DNA of 64,000 nt from Larix kaempferi (lineage: Eukaryota; Streptophyta; Pinopsida; Pinales; Pinaceae). Within the stretch, counting starts at the first letter, position 1, and every line of letters begins with the position of its first letter. A program made the translations under genes and the position numbers. This document shows, in pieces, positions 43,934 to 55,946 of this stretch. The notes below the pieces were generated by a model, which saw nothing but the letters and a program-made list of their open reading frames with translations, ran no database searches and had not been told where the DNA came from. The stretch is taken from NCBI GenBank assembly GCA_027924585.1, contig BSBM01000150.1:16213501-16277500 (forward strand), read 5' to 3'.

Positions 43934-44843
43934 TGTGAAAATCCTCACAGCAGATCTAAGAGATGATGTATCTCACAAGAGAATAATTATGATTAAGCAA
44001 GAAAATAGAAGAAGAGTGATACATGCAGTATAATGAGCAACAGAATAATATGGTACAGTAGAACTCAGATAGAAGCAATAATACTTCGGTCATACTAAAT
44101 TATTAATCACAAATGGACATATAAATAATACAATGCATGAGGAATTCGAATGCCTAAGGTGGCAATTCGAATTATCCTTCATGGAGTGATCAAAGGATCA
44201 CTGGAGTGTCATCGGAGCACAACTAGGTGTCCTCATGATCATCGGAGCGCAACTGGAAGTCTTCATCATCATCAGTGGAGTCATCAATGCTCAAGTAACT
44301 GTCAACCATCAGTCAAACTAACTCTGGTAGGTGTAACTCAGTGTAACTAAGTGTAACTCAGTGTAACTCAGTGTAACTGAGTGTAACTCAATGTAACTAA
44401 GTGTAACTCAATGTAACTAAGAGTAACTGAATGTAACTGAGTGTAACTCAATGTAACTGAGTGTAACTGACTGTAACTGACTGTAACTGAATGTAACTGA
44501 GTGTAACTGAGTGTAACTGAGTGTAACTCAATGTAACTGAGTGTAACTGACTGTAACTGACTGTAACTGAGTGTAACTGAACTGGTAGGTGAAGAAGGGC
44601 GAGTTGCTCCCTAAAATCAAGGAAGAAGGGCGCACTAAGCAACTGGAGGGCTAAAACTGAATAGTGAGAAGCTCCTGGGGGCTGGCTAACTGAGGGCTAG
44701 GTGCTGGACTGATGACTGGGATGCATGCAAAATGCATGCAAACCCTAGAATGCATGCAAACCCTAAAAGGTGCATGCATGACTGAAAATGTAAATGATCA
44801 AAATACTGGTGGGACTAGGATGGAGTATAGGAATATCCTAACA
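43934..44843 (-). repeat. 5' LTR of element G
   Basis: 910 bp, nearly identical to 41583-42502. The minisatellite has 25 units (44332-44581) and two internal blocks in a different order. Confidence 0.96.
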
Positions 44844-44848
44844 TTTGC

Positions 44849-45570
44849 CACAACAGAGAAAGAATTTATTGGAAGCTTTTGATTTAAATACAAAATTGAG
44901 CAGTATGGTAGATAAAGATAAACAATAAAAAAGGATTGAGTCGGATGCTGATATCAATGAGGCGAGTATTGGTGGAAAATCAAAGTCTCAAACTCTACCT
45001 TTTCTTATGACTTTTGAAAATTTTAATTATAATGTACATAACTTCTTGGTGGATTCTGGAGCTTCATCTAACATCATGCCACTATCTATTTGTAAAAATA
45101 TTAATGGGAACCCAATAGCATCCCCTTCTCGGATTATCCAACTTGATAGATCGGATGTTAAATTTATTGGAGAAATGAAGAATGTCTTGATTAGATTGGC
45201 TGCAGACTCAAGAGTGTGTCAATTCATTGACATCATGGTAGTAGACATACCATAAACTTATGGATTAATATTGAGTAGGGATTGGTTAAGCAAACTGAAT
45301 GGTTATTTTGCAATAGATTGGTCTCATTTGTGGCTTCCATATAAAAAAAAACAAAATCAAATCAAAGCATTAAGAGAACCACATCTGAAATATAATGTGA
45401 CGGAGTTGGAAGGAAAGAATGAACCAACAATTTTTTCATCTTTTGTTTTGGGAAATTATTTTTTGGAAATTGAACTCGGAAATAATCAAGCAGAAAATAT
45501 TGGTCATGATTCCGACACACAGTACGATATCCTTCAATTTGCATGGGCTGATGATATCGACTGTAAATAG
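44849..45570 (+). pseudogene. Element E gag end and protease
   Basis: After G, gag resumes (QQRKNLLEAFDLNTKLSSM). The protease follows at about 45007: NFLVDSGASSNIMPLSIC contains the aspartic active site DSGA, followed by QLDRSDVKFIGEMKNVLIRL and, after a stop at 45253-45255, the LSRDWLSKLNGYFAIDWSHL block that closes plant retrotransposon proteases of this type. Then an acidic linker to 45570. It is a pepsin-like half enzyme that would act as a dimer. Confidence 0.85.
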
Positions 45571-46200
45571 TAGAGTTAGTTACTGACATAGGATACAATA
45601 CTAACATAATTAAAACATAAGATAAGTTTTGGAATTTATATTTTGATGGATCCAAGACACAAGAGGGAGTAGGAGACGGTTTTTGTTCTTGTAGATCCCC
45701 AAGAAAAAATAAATTTTCTTGTAGATTAGAATTTGAATGTACAGATAATACTGCTGAATATGAAGCTCTAATTCAGGGCCTAAAGAAATCCATTGACTTA
45801 AATGTAAGTAATTTGAAGGTTTTTAGTGATTCATATATAGTTGTCAGACAGGTAATAAATACCATTCATTGTTTATCTCCGCACTTGAAGGGGTATCAAT
45901 CTGAGGTATGGAATTTGATCTCTAAATTTGATGCTTTTAATATAAATTCCATTCCTAGATTACAAACTATTGCTGCTGATTTATTAGATACTTCAGCTTC
46001 ATGTTTAATACCAAATAATAACAAATGTTCCATTGAATTACTTTTCAAGCCATATGTCCCTGATAATATTACTAATTGGAGAGTTTTTGACGATGGTGAG
46101 CAAATTATCGATTTCTTGACAGATGAAAATACATTCAAAGAATCAGTTATTGACAAAGATAAACACCAATAAGATTTGGAAGATAAATCTTTGAGAAAGG
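45571..46200 (+). pseudogene. Element E RNase H-like domain upstream of RT
   Basis: FWNLYFDGSKTQEGVGDG (first Asp), NTAEYEALIQGLKKSIDL (Glu), LKVFSDSYIVVRQVINTIHC (second Asp) and IPRLQTIAADLLDTSA (last catalytic region) match the RVT_3/archaeal-type RNase H fold. The domain lies between protease and RT, whereas the classical gypsy order is protease-RT-RNase H-integrase. The open stretch 45813-46172 is followed by KPYVPDNITNWRVFDDGEQI. Extra RNase H domains are known in Tat/Ogre elements; this location is worth comparing. Two short frame breaks are present. Confidence 0.85.
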
Positions 46201-46620
46201 GAAATTTTATGCCAAAGGGAGTACGAAATCTCAAAAAGTTATAAAATCTACAACATAAATTTAGGAAGCCAACTAATGTCAAAACATACAACTCCTCAAT
46301 GCAGTACGAACTAGTGAACTTGGGTACAGAGCAAGAACCAAAATATGTTAATTTGGGACAATGTTGCCTTCCTGGAGAAAGACACAAATTTTTTAAAATA
46401 TTTCAACAATACAAGGATGTTTTTGCATGGACGTATGATGATTTTAAGACATACGATACAAGTATCATACAATATGTGATACCTATAAAACAAGGTGTAA
46501 AACCATTTCAGCAGCAACTCCGGAAATGCATCCTACGCTAGAACCATTAATATAGAAGGAATTAAAGAAGTTGTCGGATGCCAATATTATTTTTAAAGTT
46601 CGACATTCTGAATGGGTGGC
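46201..46620 (+). pseudogene. Element E RT, N-terminal part (left of H)
   Basis: LVNLGTEQEPKYVNLGQCCL, FFKIFQQYKDVFAWTYDDFK and IIQYVIPIKQGVKPFQQQLR are the conserved lead-in to RT in this gypsy group. A stop and shifts follow at about 46540. The last readable part is the SEWVA motif, cut by H at 46620 and resumed as NLVPIRKK at 53849. Confidence 0.85.
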
Positions 46621-49600
46621 TGTAACATCTCGAAATTTCATAAAAATTTAAAATTTTTGATAACAACATTAATTATGACAAATTATAATTGCGGAAATAT
46701 TAATTGCGATTATGACAGCATTAGTTGTACAATTGTTAATACTAAGCATGCTTTAATTTCTGTCTTAACAACAGTAAGATAATGACAGTTGTTATCACAT
46801 AACTAGTAACATGATTATGATGACAATGAAATAAACAGCTTGGAAAAAAATGATGCGACACTTTCTCTTTTGCAAAGATACTGACATTTTGACTTTGCTG
46901 CATAAGGGTGTCCTATGAGGTACCCTGGAGCTTACTTAGCTGCAATGCTAAAGCTTATTGAATGTCCTATGTGCATACTACAGGTAAGAATGAAGTACGT
47001 GTAGTTCAATTTCAGTGTCATAAATAAATAGAATATTATAATTTCTGTTGCGACTCTTCGGAAGTGAGTAGGTATGGGTTTCAATGCTACACTTACTATT
47101 TTAAGCTATAGTCTGACAACTTCATGATGTTTAATTAATGTCATCTATATATGTCATTTTGCTGATGGTTTTGTCAATGTACTAGCTGGCTTAAATGTCG
47201 TCTCTATCTTTCCATCGTTGATGCAATACACCTTTGTTGCAAGTTGTTCGAGCTGGCTGTCGATACACCCATCGTAGATTCAATGTGGTATTGGCAATGA
47301 ATGAACAATAAATAGGGTAGTTGTTCGCTCCAATATATGGAGTGTTTTCATGCTTTCAATCGTTGATCAACATCGATGCTGTTTGTTTGATCAAACCCTA
47401 GCTTTGGGATGATGTCTTGGTTGACAAAGAGTGTTTGTTGTTTATTGTTGCGTTTGGTCTTGGCGGTGTGGTCGATAGGCTACCAAAATTTCAGTGTAGA
47501 AACTGTATGAGATTTTGACCTTGAGACCTCTGGTTTGAGAGGGTTACAATTCTCTTCTTTCTGCAATGGTGTCGTTGATAGACCGTGTATCTAGTTTAAA
47601 TTGTTAACAGTTGGTAGTTTTGGAACTCGTCCTTATAGTTTGAGTCCATGGTTTTCCTTGGTGTAAAAGAACTGAGGGTTTCTCGTCTCAACTTTAGTGT
47701 GGGATCAACTTGTAGCTAGTTAAAGTGGAAAGCTTTGGTACTTAAAGCAATGTAAGTTTTCCCCGATCAAATAAAATTTCATTCGGTTTATCTTTCATTT
47801 TGAGAAGATATCCATCGTTTAAGCTATCGTTTTTGTGTCAGTTGCAGGTTATGAAGGTGTGTTTCGAGCGATGGTTTGGTAAAGTTGGAAAGCTTTCCAA
47901 TGGTAAGCTCCGAGTCTTTCCATAAACCCTCGTAGGTGCCCTGTAACTGAGGTTGATGGGTTTCAAGAATGGAGTTGCAGGTCCTGTCGTGACTCATCAT
48001 GGTTGTTTATTCAAATTTATGTTTAAAAACATATTTTGCTTGTTGCTGAGACTCTCGTTTGATTGAATGATACTTGGTTTCTATACTTTGAAAAATCGTT
48101 GTTGTCGACTGGAGATGTAACTCGTCAATACTTGAGAATTTTGGGTTCTTTCAATCTGTTGGAAAATGGGAAAGACCATGTATAATTTGTTTGCAAAACA
48201 TGTTGTTAAAACTCGTTCTGAGAATCACGACTTCGTTTGTTAATTTATGGTATAGAGCCATGAGCTTGTTCACTGTGTCAATGATAATTCTTATTTATCA
48301 ACAATGTATACTGTGTAGCTTCTGTATAAATAAGTCTATGATAAAGGGCTTGTGGCCGTAGATTGATATCATGAATTTCGTCTTAATCTAGGGTTTGTAA
48401 GTCTTCATTTTGAAAAAGGTAGCTCTAAGATAAGTGTTGAATGTTCTGTGTAGTAATTGTTATGTTGACAAACGTAATGCTGTAGGTTTTCATTTCTAAA
48501 ATTAGGTTATGTGGAATTTGTTTTGGATGATAGCTCTGTCAAACAAAATTTCGATATAGTTTTCTTTTTGTGTGAAGATGAAGAGAATAGGACTAAACCT
48601 TAAGTCGAGTTTTTTGTTTGAATAGAAGTGTAACAAAAAAAATATGAGTTCTTGAAATGACTTGGATTTCGATCTGTAATCTGTGTAGATTGAGTTGTCT
48701 ACTGAAGGTTAAAAAGAAATAAAAATAAAAAGGAAGTTGAAAACCTAACTAGGTTTTGATAAGAGTCTTTATCTTGGAAATCGATTCTTTCAATTAGAAT
48801 ATCAAATAAAAATAAATGATTTAAAACAAATGAATTATTTATAACATTACCATTCTCTGTTTGAACTGTAAATATTTAGGAAGTAGATATAGTGAGAAAT
48901 GGACACAATGTGTGTATATGCCATGGGAAATACTATGGGATTATTTGCATTTACAATATGTGAATGATAATAACAATACTATTTATTTTGAAAACTGTAA
49001 TATGAAAATGCTTTGTCGATTTTCTTTTGAGTACTACATCAATTAATCGAATAAGTAAACTATAATATATATATGTAGAGAAAAGAATGATACTTAAATT
49101 TGATGAAACAATGCTGTAGTTTAGGGCCATTTGATACAGTAAATTTTACTACTGGATAATATAGGGCATAATAGTAAAACATAAATCAATCACTGTTCTA
49201 TCCATTCAAATCAATGGCATTTACCTATCTTCTAATCTATTTTAATTCGCGTATCTATACTAGAGTACGATGCTTCAAACAACATGTGGAAAAATATAGA
49301 TATTGGTTTATCAATTCAACTTCGACATTAAACTTAAACATTCAGACTTAAACAAATCTAGGATGGAATTCTCTTTCAAAACAGGAAACAGAAACATACT
49401 AGCTATACAAAACATAATTTCTAACTGAGGATAAGTAGAGAATTTGTAGAACCTAGTAAATCTGTAGGGCAACAAACAGCCCAAGAAGACTGTTCCACCC
49501 AACCAATTCCTGAAAACAGTCAAGTACTGTCTTAGGACCCCCAAGCTTGTTCACTGAACCACTAGGAGGAAGAAACTCAGGAATTAGGACTTCTTCTTGT

Positions 49601-50184
49601 TGTAGCAATTAACTTTTGAATCTTTAATAGGTAGTAGTCCAAAAGACTTGCCCCAACAACTCTATTTCTTCTCAGAAATTTGCAGACTTAAGATTTCAGT
49701 CACCACTAACCTCCCTATTCGAATCTCTCTTGTGGTCACTTGATTCACATGAGGAAAATATTCTGCAGAAATATTGATCAAGAGCTGCTTGCTCAATTCG
49801 AATTTGCCTTTATAGGCTGCCTAGGCCTTTTCAGTTGTTACTGGGTCATTAAATGAGCTGCCTGCTCACTCCCTCCACCTGGGGGATAATGCCCTATTTT
49901 TAGGGGTTGTTGTCCCATAACCAATAGCTAGTGGTGAAGTGAATTTGCTGCCATCTGTCCCATACCTTCCAACAGTTTCCATTCCTCCTAGTGGGTCAGT
50001 GAACACTCATTCAACAGTCCTCTTGGGTATTTGTGTCCTAATTAATTTATTTAAATAATAATATTCAGTAATTACATTCATCCATGATCAAAACTGATCA
50101 TAATTACAAAACTTTGTAATTTATATTAACATAAAGTATTTTTGCAAATAAAATAATAATTCTCAGAAATTTGGGTAGGTGACA
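46621..50184 (-). repeat. 3' LTR of element H (3564 bp)
   Basis: On the - strand it starts TGTCACCTACCC and ends CGAGATGTTACA. The first 440 bp match 53405-53843 closely. The remaining 3.1 kb has no coding frame above about 80 codons and no similarity to other parts of the window. I cannot exclude a further decayed insertion inside it. Confidence 0.85.
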
Positions 50185-50200
50185 TGCACCCCCCCTTAAG
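50185..50200 (-). other. Polypurine tract of element H
   Basis: The - strand reads TTAAGGGGGGGTGCA before TGTCACC. Confidence 0.85.
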
Positions 50201-50236
50201 TCTCAACATCATCCTCGATGTTGGCTAATCACTCCT

Positions 50237-53200
50237 TTAGTGTTCCTGAAAAAGAGTTGGGTATGCTGCTCGCATACTACTCTCCAACTCCCAGGTTGCC
50301 TCTTCTGGGCTAAGGTGCTTCCATTGCACCTTCACTTGCCCAATGCTGTGATTCCGGAGAATAGTTTTCCTCCTTCCGAGGATACAATCCGGTTCCACCA
50401 GAAAATCTCCGTCTCGTCCCACCTGTACATCATTCCAGTTTACAACATGAGTAGTATCATGCACATATTTCTTTAAAAATGATATATGAAAAACATTATG
50501 TATTTTTAAGTTAGGTGGCAAAGCTAGTTGGTATGCCACTGCTCCAACCTTAGATAATATTTCAAAAGGAGCACAATACCTGGGTGCCAACTTGGCACAA
50601 CTCCCCAATTTCAGTGAACTCTTTTTCGGTCTTACCTTGAGGAACACATGTTCACCAACCTGGAACTCTTTATGAGTTCTCTTTGAATTTGCTTGACTCT
50701 TTTGCCTATCTTGGGAAGCTTTTAAATGTCCTTGCACCTGTTTCACAATTATTTCTAACTCCTGCAATAATTCAGGTCCTAAAACAACTCTATTTACTGG
50801 ATCATTCCACGAAACAGGTGTATTACATTTCCTACCATAAATAATTTCAAAAGGACTAAGTCTGGCCGATGCATGATAGTGATTATTATAAGCAAATTTT
50901 GTTAAATGCAAGTAGTCTTCCCACTTAGCAGGCTGATCCTTAACATACATTCTTAATAAATCTTCTAAAACTTGGTTTACTCTTTCTGTTTGACCATCCG
51001 TCTGTGGATGAAATGCTGTATTAAAATTTAAAGTTGTGTTCAACTCTTTAAATAATGACCTCCAGAAGTTACTTGTAAACTTTGAGTCACGATCTGAAAT
51101 TATTACCTTCGGTATACCATGTAGTCTAAAAATCTGTTTCATAAAGATCTCTGCAATATCTGGAGCTTTATGCGTAGTCTTTACGGGTATGAAGTGTGCT
51201 GCCTTGCTGAGTTTGTCCACTACCACCATGATTGAATCATGTTGTTTCTGATTTTTAGGTAATCCAGTAATAAAATCTATGCTGATCACTTCCCATTTCC
51301 AACTTAGTATTGGTAATGGTTGCAACAATCCAGCAGGATGTTGGTGTTCAACCTTCACCTTCTGACAGTCCAAACATTTTGCAATGTACTTTGCTACTTC
51401 GTCCTTCATTCTGGGCCAATAGTATTCTTTTCTGAGCATAGTAATGGTCTTTTGATACCCTGGATGACCAGAATAGTGAATTTTATGCATCTCATTTAAT
51501 ATCAAAAATTTTATTTCTGGTATATCTGGTACATACAATCTGTTTTTAAACAGTAATAAACCGTTTTCCTTCATTCTATAATCTGCCATACAATTTTCAG
51601 AATTTTTGTTGGCTGTCTTTTCCTTCATTTTTTTGTATTCTTCATCCGTTTTACCTTTTTCCAAAATCTGATTTTCCAAATCAGTTGAATACGTACTGAT
51701 TGCTGAAATGAAATTTAGTTTTGCCTTGCGACTCAAGGAATCTGCAACCTTGTTCTCCTTCCCTATAATATGGTGAATTTCGAAATCATACTCACTTAAG
51801 AACGCCAACCATCTAGCTTGTCTAACGTTCAGGTTTGTTTGATCGAATAAATATTTCAGACCCATGTTATCTGTCAATAATGTAAATTTCCTGCCAATAA
51901 GGTGGTGACGCCACATTTTTAAAGCATGAATAACTGCTAATAACTCTAAATCATAGGTAGAGTAATTCTTTTCATGTACTTTCAACTTTCTAGATTCATA
52001 TGCCACTGTATGTCCTTCTTGTGTCATGACTCCACCGAGTCCGTCATTGCATGCGTCTGTACAAACCACAAATTCCTTGTTGGGGTCAGCTATCCTCAAG
52101 ATTGGTGTTTTCGTCAATATTTCTTTTAATTTCTTAAAGCTGTCAACACACTTCTGATCCTAGACAAATTTCTTCCCTTTCTTCTGCAAGGAAGTTATGG
52201 GGTTGGAAATTTTTGAAAAATTCTCTATAAACTTTCTGTAATACCCTATAATGCCCATAAATGATCTTACATCCGACACATCTTTAGGAACCGACCAGTC
52301 ATTAATGGCCCTTATCTTGTCAGGGTCAACCAAGATTCCTTCTACTGAAATTATGTGTCCTAGATACTGAATTTTGTCTTTGTGGAAGTCACACTTACTA
52401 AAATTGTCGTATAGTTGATGATCTCTTAATACTTGTAAGATAATCTTTAAATGTTCATCATGCTCTTCTTTGATTTTTGAGTACACTAAAATGTCGTCTA
52501 TAAACACAACAACAAACTTGTTTAAGTATTTATGCAAAATATTATTCATCAGACACATAAATACAGCCGGGGCATTAGTCAAGCCAAACGGCATGACTAC
52601 GAACTCGTAATGTCCATACCGAGTTCGAAAAGTTGTCTTGAAAATATCTTCGTCCTTAACCCTTACTTGAGGATACCCTGATCTTAGATCGATCTTCAAA
52701 AATACTATTGCTCCATGCAGCTGATCAAATAGATCATTTATGTGGGGCAACGGGTACCTATTCTTGATCGTCATCTTATTAAGCTGGTGATAATCTATGC
52801 ACAGTCTTAAGGTTCCGTATTTCTTCTTAACAAAGATGACAGGTGCTCCCCAAGGAGACACACTGGGTCTAATATACTTCTTGTCAATAAGCTCCTTCAA
52901 TTGTGATTTTAATTCGTTTAACTCCAGTATGTTCATTCTGTACGGAGCTTTAGAGTTTGGTACTGCTCCTGGTATCAACTCTATGGTAAAATCTAAATCT
53001 CTTTTGTGTGGTAATCCCGAAATCTCCTCAGGAAATACATCTTTAAAATCCTTTAGGACAGGTATGTCCTCTAATTTCAGTTTGTTCTCTTTATCCATAA
53101 ACTCATCATTTACCACGTTTACTACAAACATTTGGCATCCCTTCCTAACTGCCCTCTTAACTTGCATGGCTGAAATCTATCTAAGGGTTACCTTCCTTGG

Positions 53201-53404
53201 AATGCCTTTTATTTCTACAGTTTTCCCTTCGTCATTTAAGCATGTAAAACTTTTTCCATAATAGTCCAGGATGACATGATGGGCTTCTAACCAGTCCATC
53301 CCAACTATAATATCATAAGAACCTAAAGGTAGAATATTCAACTTGATTTGTGTTTGTAAATGATTCATGGACAACACACAACTTTCTATAAAATCTGATA
53401 CTTT
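50237..53404 (-). pseudogene. Element H pol: protease end, RT, RNase H, integrase, chromodomain
   Basis: A single reading frame broken by only two TAG stops (53177-53179 and 52160-52162 region) and no frameshift. Protease end: [59 protein letters not shown] and the catalytic [12 protein letters not shown]. RNase H: FVVCTDACNDGLGGVMTQEG, LLTDNMGLKYLF. Integrase: HYSGHPGYQKTITML, CLDCQKVKVEH, ISIDFITGLPKNQKQHDS, ISDRDSKFTSNFWRSLF, HPQTDGQTERVNQVLEDLL. C-terminus: HNVFHISFLKKY and a chromodomain with KVQWKHLSPEEATWE, which may steer integration to chromatin marks. One stop replaces a Trp codon (TGG to TAG), the other most likely a Gln (CAG to TAG). Confidence 0.95.
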
Positions 53405-53843
53405 CACATGAGGAAAATATTCTGCAGAAATATTGATTAAGAGCTGCCTGTTCAATTTGAATTTGCCTTTATAGGCTTCCTAGGCCTTTTTAGTTGTTAC
53501 TGGGTCATTAAATGAGCTGCCTTCTCACTCCCTCCACCTGGGGGATAATGCCCTATTTTTAGGGGTTGTTGTCCCATAACCAACAGCTTGTGGCGAAGTG
53601 AATTTGCTGCCATCTGTCCCATACCTTCCAATAGCTTCCATTCCTCCTAGTGGGTCAGTGAACACTCATTCAACAGTCCTCTTGGGTGTTTGTCTCCTAA
53701 TTAATTAATTTAAATAATAATATTCAGTAATTACATTCATCCATGATCAAAACTAATCATAATTACAAAAATTTGTAATTTAAATTAACATAAAGTATTT
53801 TTCAAAATAAAATAATAATTCTCAGAAATTTGGGTAGGTGACA
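53405..53843 (-). repeat. Truncated 5' LTR of element H
   Basis: About 440 bp, matching 49745-50184. The breakpoint near TTCACATGAGG joins LTR directly to mid-protease sequence. An open frame (53455-53177) crosses the junction, so its first residues are LTR-derived and not protein. Confidence 0.9.
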
Positions 53844-53848
53844 GTGGC

Positions 53849-54947
53849 AAACTTGGTACCCATACGAAAAAAATAAGGAGAGATAATATTGTGTGTAGAT
53901 TTTAGAAATCTAAATAAAACATCAAACAAAGACAATTATCCGGTCCAACCTATGAACAAATATTACAATTGGTATCAGGCTCAGAGATGTTCTCCTTGTT
54001 AGATGGATTTTGAGGATATAATAGAGTGTTAGTGGCCGAAAAGGATTGACTCAAAACTACATTTCATACAAAATGGGGAACATTTGCTTATAGAATAATT
54101 CCTTTTGGTCTTATGAATGGCAGAGCCACATTTCAAAGGGCCATGGATATCGCATTCTGAGGATTGATCAGCCACAACGTTGTTGTTTATTTGGATGATG
54201 TTATGGTCTTCTCCAAGAAAAGAGAAGATCATGCTTTTCATTTAAAATAGATTTTTGAACGTTGTAGGGAATATGGCATATCTTTGGACCCTAAGAAAAG
54301 CATATTCATTGTTTTAGAAGGGAAACCATTGGGACACATCATCTCTAGAAAGGGAATCTCAATTGATCTAGAAAGGATTCAAGCTATACTCTAGATTCCC
54401 ATGCCCTATAATAAGAAGGCAATGCAATATTTCATGGGTAGAAGAAATTTTGTTCGAAGGTTTGTACCAGATTTCGCGCAAATTGTAAAACTTTGCAACA
54501 AATGGTGAAGCAAAGTGTGCAGTTTAAATGGAATGAAATTGAAAAGGGCAAGCTCAAAGATATAAAAAACGCTATTGCTCATGCACCTTCATTAAGCAAT
54601 CCCGATTTTGAAAAGGATTTCATTATATATACTTTTTCTTCATATCATTCTCTTGCAGTAGTGCTCACCCAAAAGGGGGAGTAAGGGGATGAATATCCAA
54701 TATATTTTATGAGCACTGGATTACAGGGAGCTAAACTCAATTACCCAGATGTAGATAAACAAGCGTATGGGTATTTAAAGCAGTAAACTAGTTCAGACCC
54801 TATATTCTGAATATTAGAACCAGGGTTATAATACCTCATATGACTGTTAGATCTCTTTTTGTAGAAAATGAATTGGGAGAAAGACATGGAAATTGGGTGA
54901 TGACGTTACAAGAATGTGACCTGGAATTTAAGCTTGCCAACATCGTT
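53849..54947 (+). pseudogene. Element E RT remainder and second RNase H (between H and I)
   Basis: Frame pieces show NLVPIRKK, VDFRNLNKTSNKDNYPV, then the catalytic VYLDDVMVFSK at about 54185-54217, CREYGISLDPKKSIFIV, GHIISRKGISIDLERIQAI, and a decayed classical RNase H (HAPSLSNPDFEKDFIIYTF, LAVVLTQKG, IYFMSTGLQGAKLNYP). Frame changes and stops are frequent. The element therefore carried two RNase H-like regions. The frame is cut at 54947 in KLANIV by element I. Confidence 0.85.
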
Positions 54948-55140
54948 TGCTATGAATATTAAATATTGTATTAAATTAATCAGTAAATTATTAATTAGTT
55001 TAATTGAAGGGACTTAACCCTTCTTAAGAATGCTCAAACCTTATAAAAGGCGAGCTCTTGTAAAGTGTTAAGCATCTTATCAATTCAATAATATATCTTT
55101 TTATTCAATATGGATCTCGTGTCCTAGTTTTTCTGTTGCA
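54948..55140 (+). repeat. 5' LTR of element I
   Basis: 193 bp, TGCTATGAATATT to TTTTTCTGTTGCA. It contains CTTATAAAAGGCGAGC, a TATA-like promoter (TATAAAAG, about 55033-55040), matched in the 3' LTR. Confidence 0.95.
55033..55040 (+). promoter_or_regulatory. TATA box in I's 5' LTR
   Basis: TATAAAAG within a CCTTATAAAAGGCG palindrome-like context, conserved in both LTRs (3' copy near 60567-60574). Confidence 0.65.
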
Positions 55141-55142
55141 TT

Positions 55143-55154
55143 TGGTATCATAAC
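55143..55154 (+). other. Primer binding site of element I
   Basis: TGGTATCATAAC starts two bases after the LTR. Its first eight bases match the initiator-Met site. Confidence 0.78.
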
Positions 55155-55946
55155 TGATTCACTCCTCCAGCACTGAGCTCGGATTCGGCTAATCCACTTA
55201 GCTTCATCCATCACTCACGCTCACCCACCGCTGCATCCATCCTCCCTCACTCCCTCTCAGCTCTCCTCTGCCTGTCCTATCCCTCCACCCATCCATTTCC
55301 TTCCCTCCAACATGCCTCCCTTTCGCTGCTCCTCCCGCACTTACACTCACACCCTCCCCTCTTCATCTCCTGTGCAGCCGCCCTCCGCTGCTTCCCACTT
55401 CACTTCCCACACCCCCGCAGCCCATCTCCTCCACGTTTTCTGTCGCTCTCCATCCACCTCTCCACACCCCAGCTCCACACAGACTCACCTCCGTGACCCT
55501 CCACACTGCATCTCTACGCCCTCCCACATGCATCCCCCCCTCCATTCCAGCTTCCTGCCATCTCTCCTGCGACTCCCCACTTCCCGCGTCCCATACTCCA
55601 ACGTAGACCTCAGCTGCGACCCCCTCCTCCCCAAACTCCAAACGCATCCACGCCCTCTCCTCCACCTGTGCATCCTTCCTTCCCAGAACTGCACCTCTCC
55701 CATCTGCAACCAAAATTAATAAAACAAATATTATTATAATAATATAATATTATTATATAATATTTTAATTTTATTAAAAATTTCCACTCTATAATAAATA
55801 TTTAAATATAGTATTTATTATTTTATAATAGTAATTATTATTGCTATAATAATTATTAAGTCACCATTTTCCAAGACCTTTTAATTGTTCTCACTATCCC
55901 ATAAGCCAAAATTGGGTCTAATTATTCACCACCACACTTAGGAAGC
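55155..55946 (+). other. Leader of element I: C-rich then AT-rich tract
   Basis: 55190-55720 is strongly biased to C and T (long runs of CCTCC, CCACC). 55725-55870 is almost pure A/T. The sharp switch is striking, but no coding is supported: the 135-codon + frame and the 116-codon - frame over the C-rich part are composition artefacts. Confidence 0.7.

Larger units (their letters stand above)
41583..44843 (-). mobile_element. Element G: very young gag-only copia element
   Basis: LTRs 41583-42502 (920 bp) and 43934-44843 (910 bp), target duplication TTTGC (41578-41582, 44844-44848), primer site and polypurine tract on the - strand, and one gag-like ORF. There is no protease, integrase, RT or RNase H. 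Outside the minisatellite I see about one substitution between the LTRs (42330 region), and the 10-bp length difference equals one minisatellite unit, so it is probably the most recent insertion here. It must use another copia element's enzymes. Confidence 0.96.
46621..53843 (-). mobile_element. Element H: chromovirus with a 3.56-kb LTR, 5' end deleted
   Basis: Target duplication GTGGC (46616-46620, 53844-53848) and TG...CA ends fix both boundaries. On the - strand: 5' LTR remnant (53843-53405), protease fragment, RT, RNase H, integrase with chromodomain, polypurine tract, and a 3' LTR of 3564 bp (50184-46621). The 5' LTR keeps only its first 440 bp; the rest, with primer site, gag and half the protease, is gone in one deletion. 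Integrase with a C-terminal chromodomain places it in the chromoviruses, close to the Del/Tekay group. Confidence 0.93.

Noticed and set aside
53405-53455. Start of the 92-codon frame at 53177-53455 as part of the protease
   Set aside because: This part matches the LTR sequence at 49745-49800 and is fused to protease by a deletion.
55312-55719. A 135-codon proline/serine-rich + frame and overlapping - frames
   Set aside because: Caused by the C/T-rich leader of element I; open in several frames at once and between the primer site and gag.
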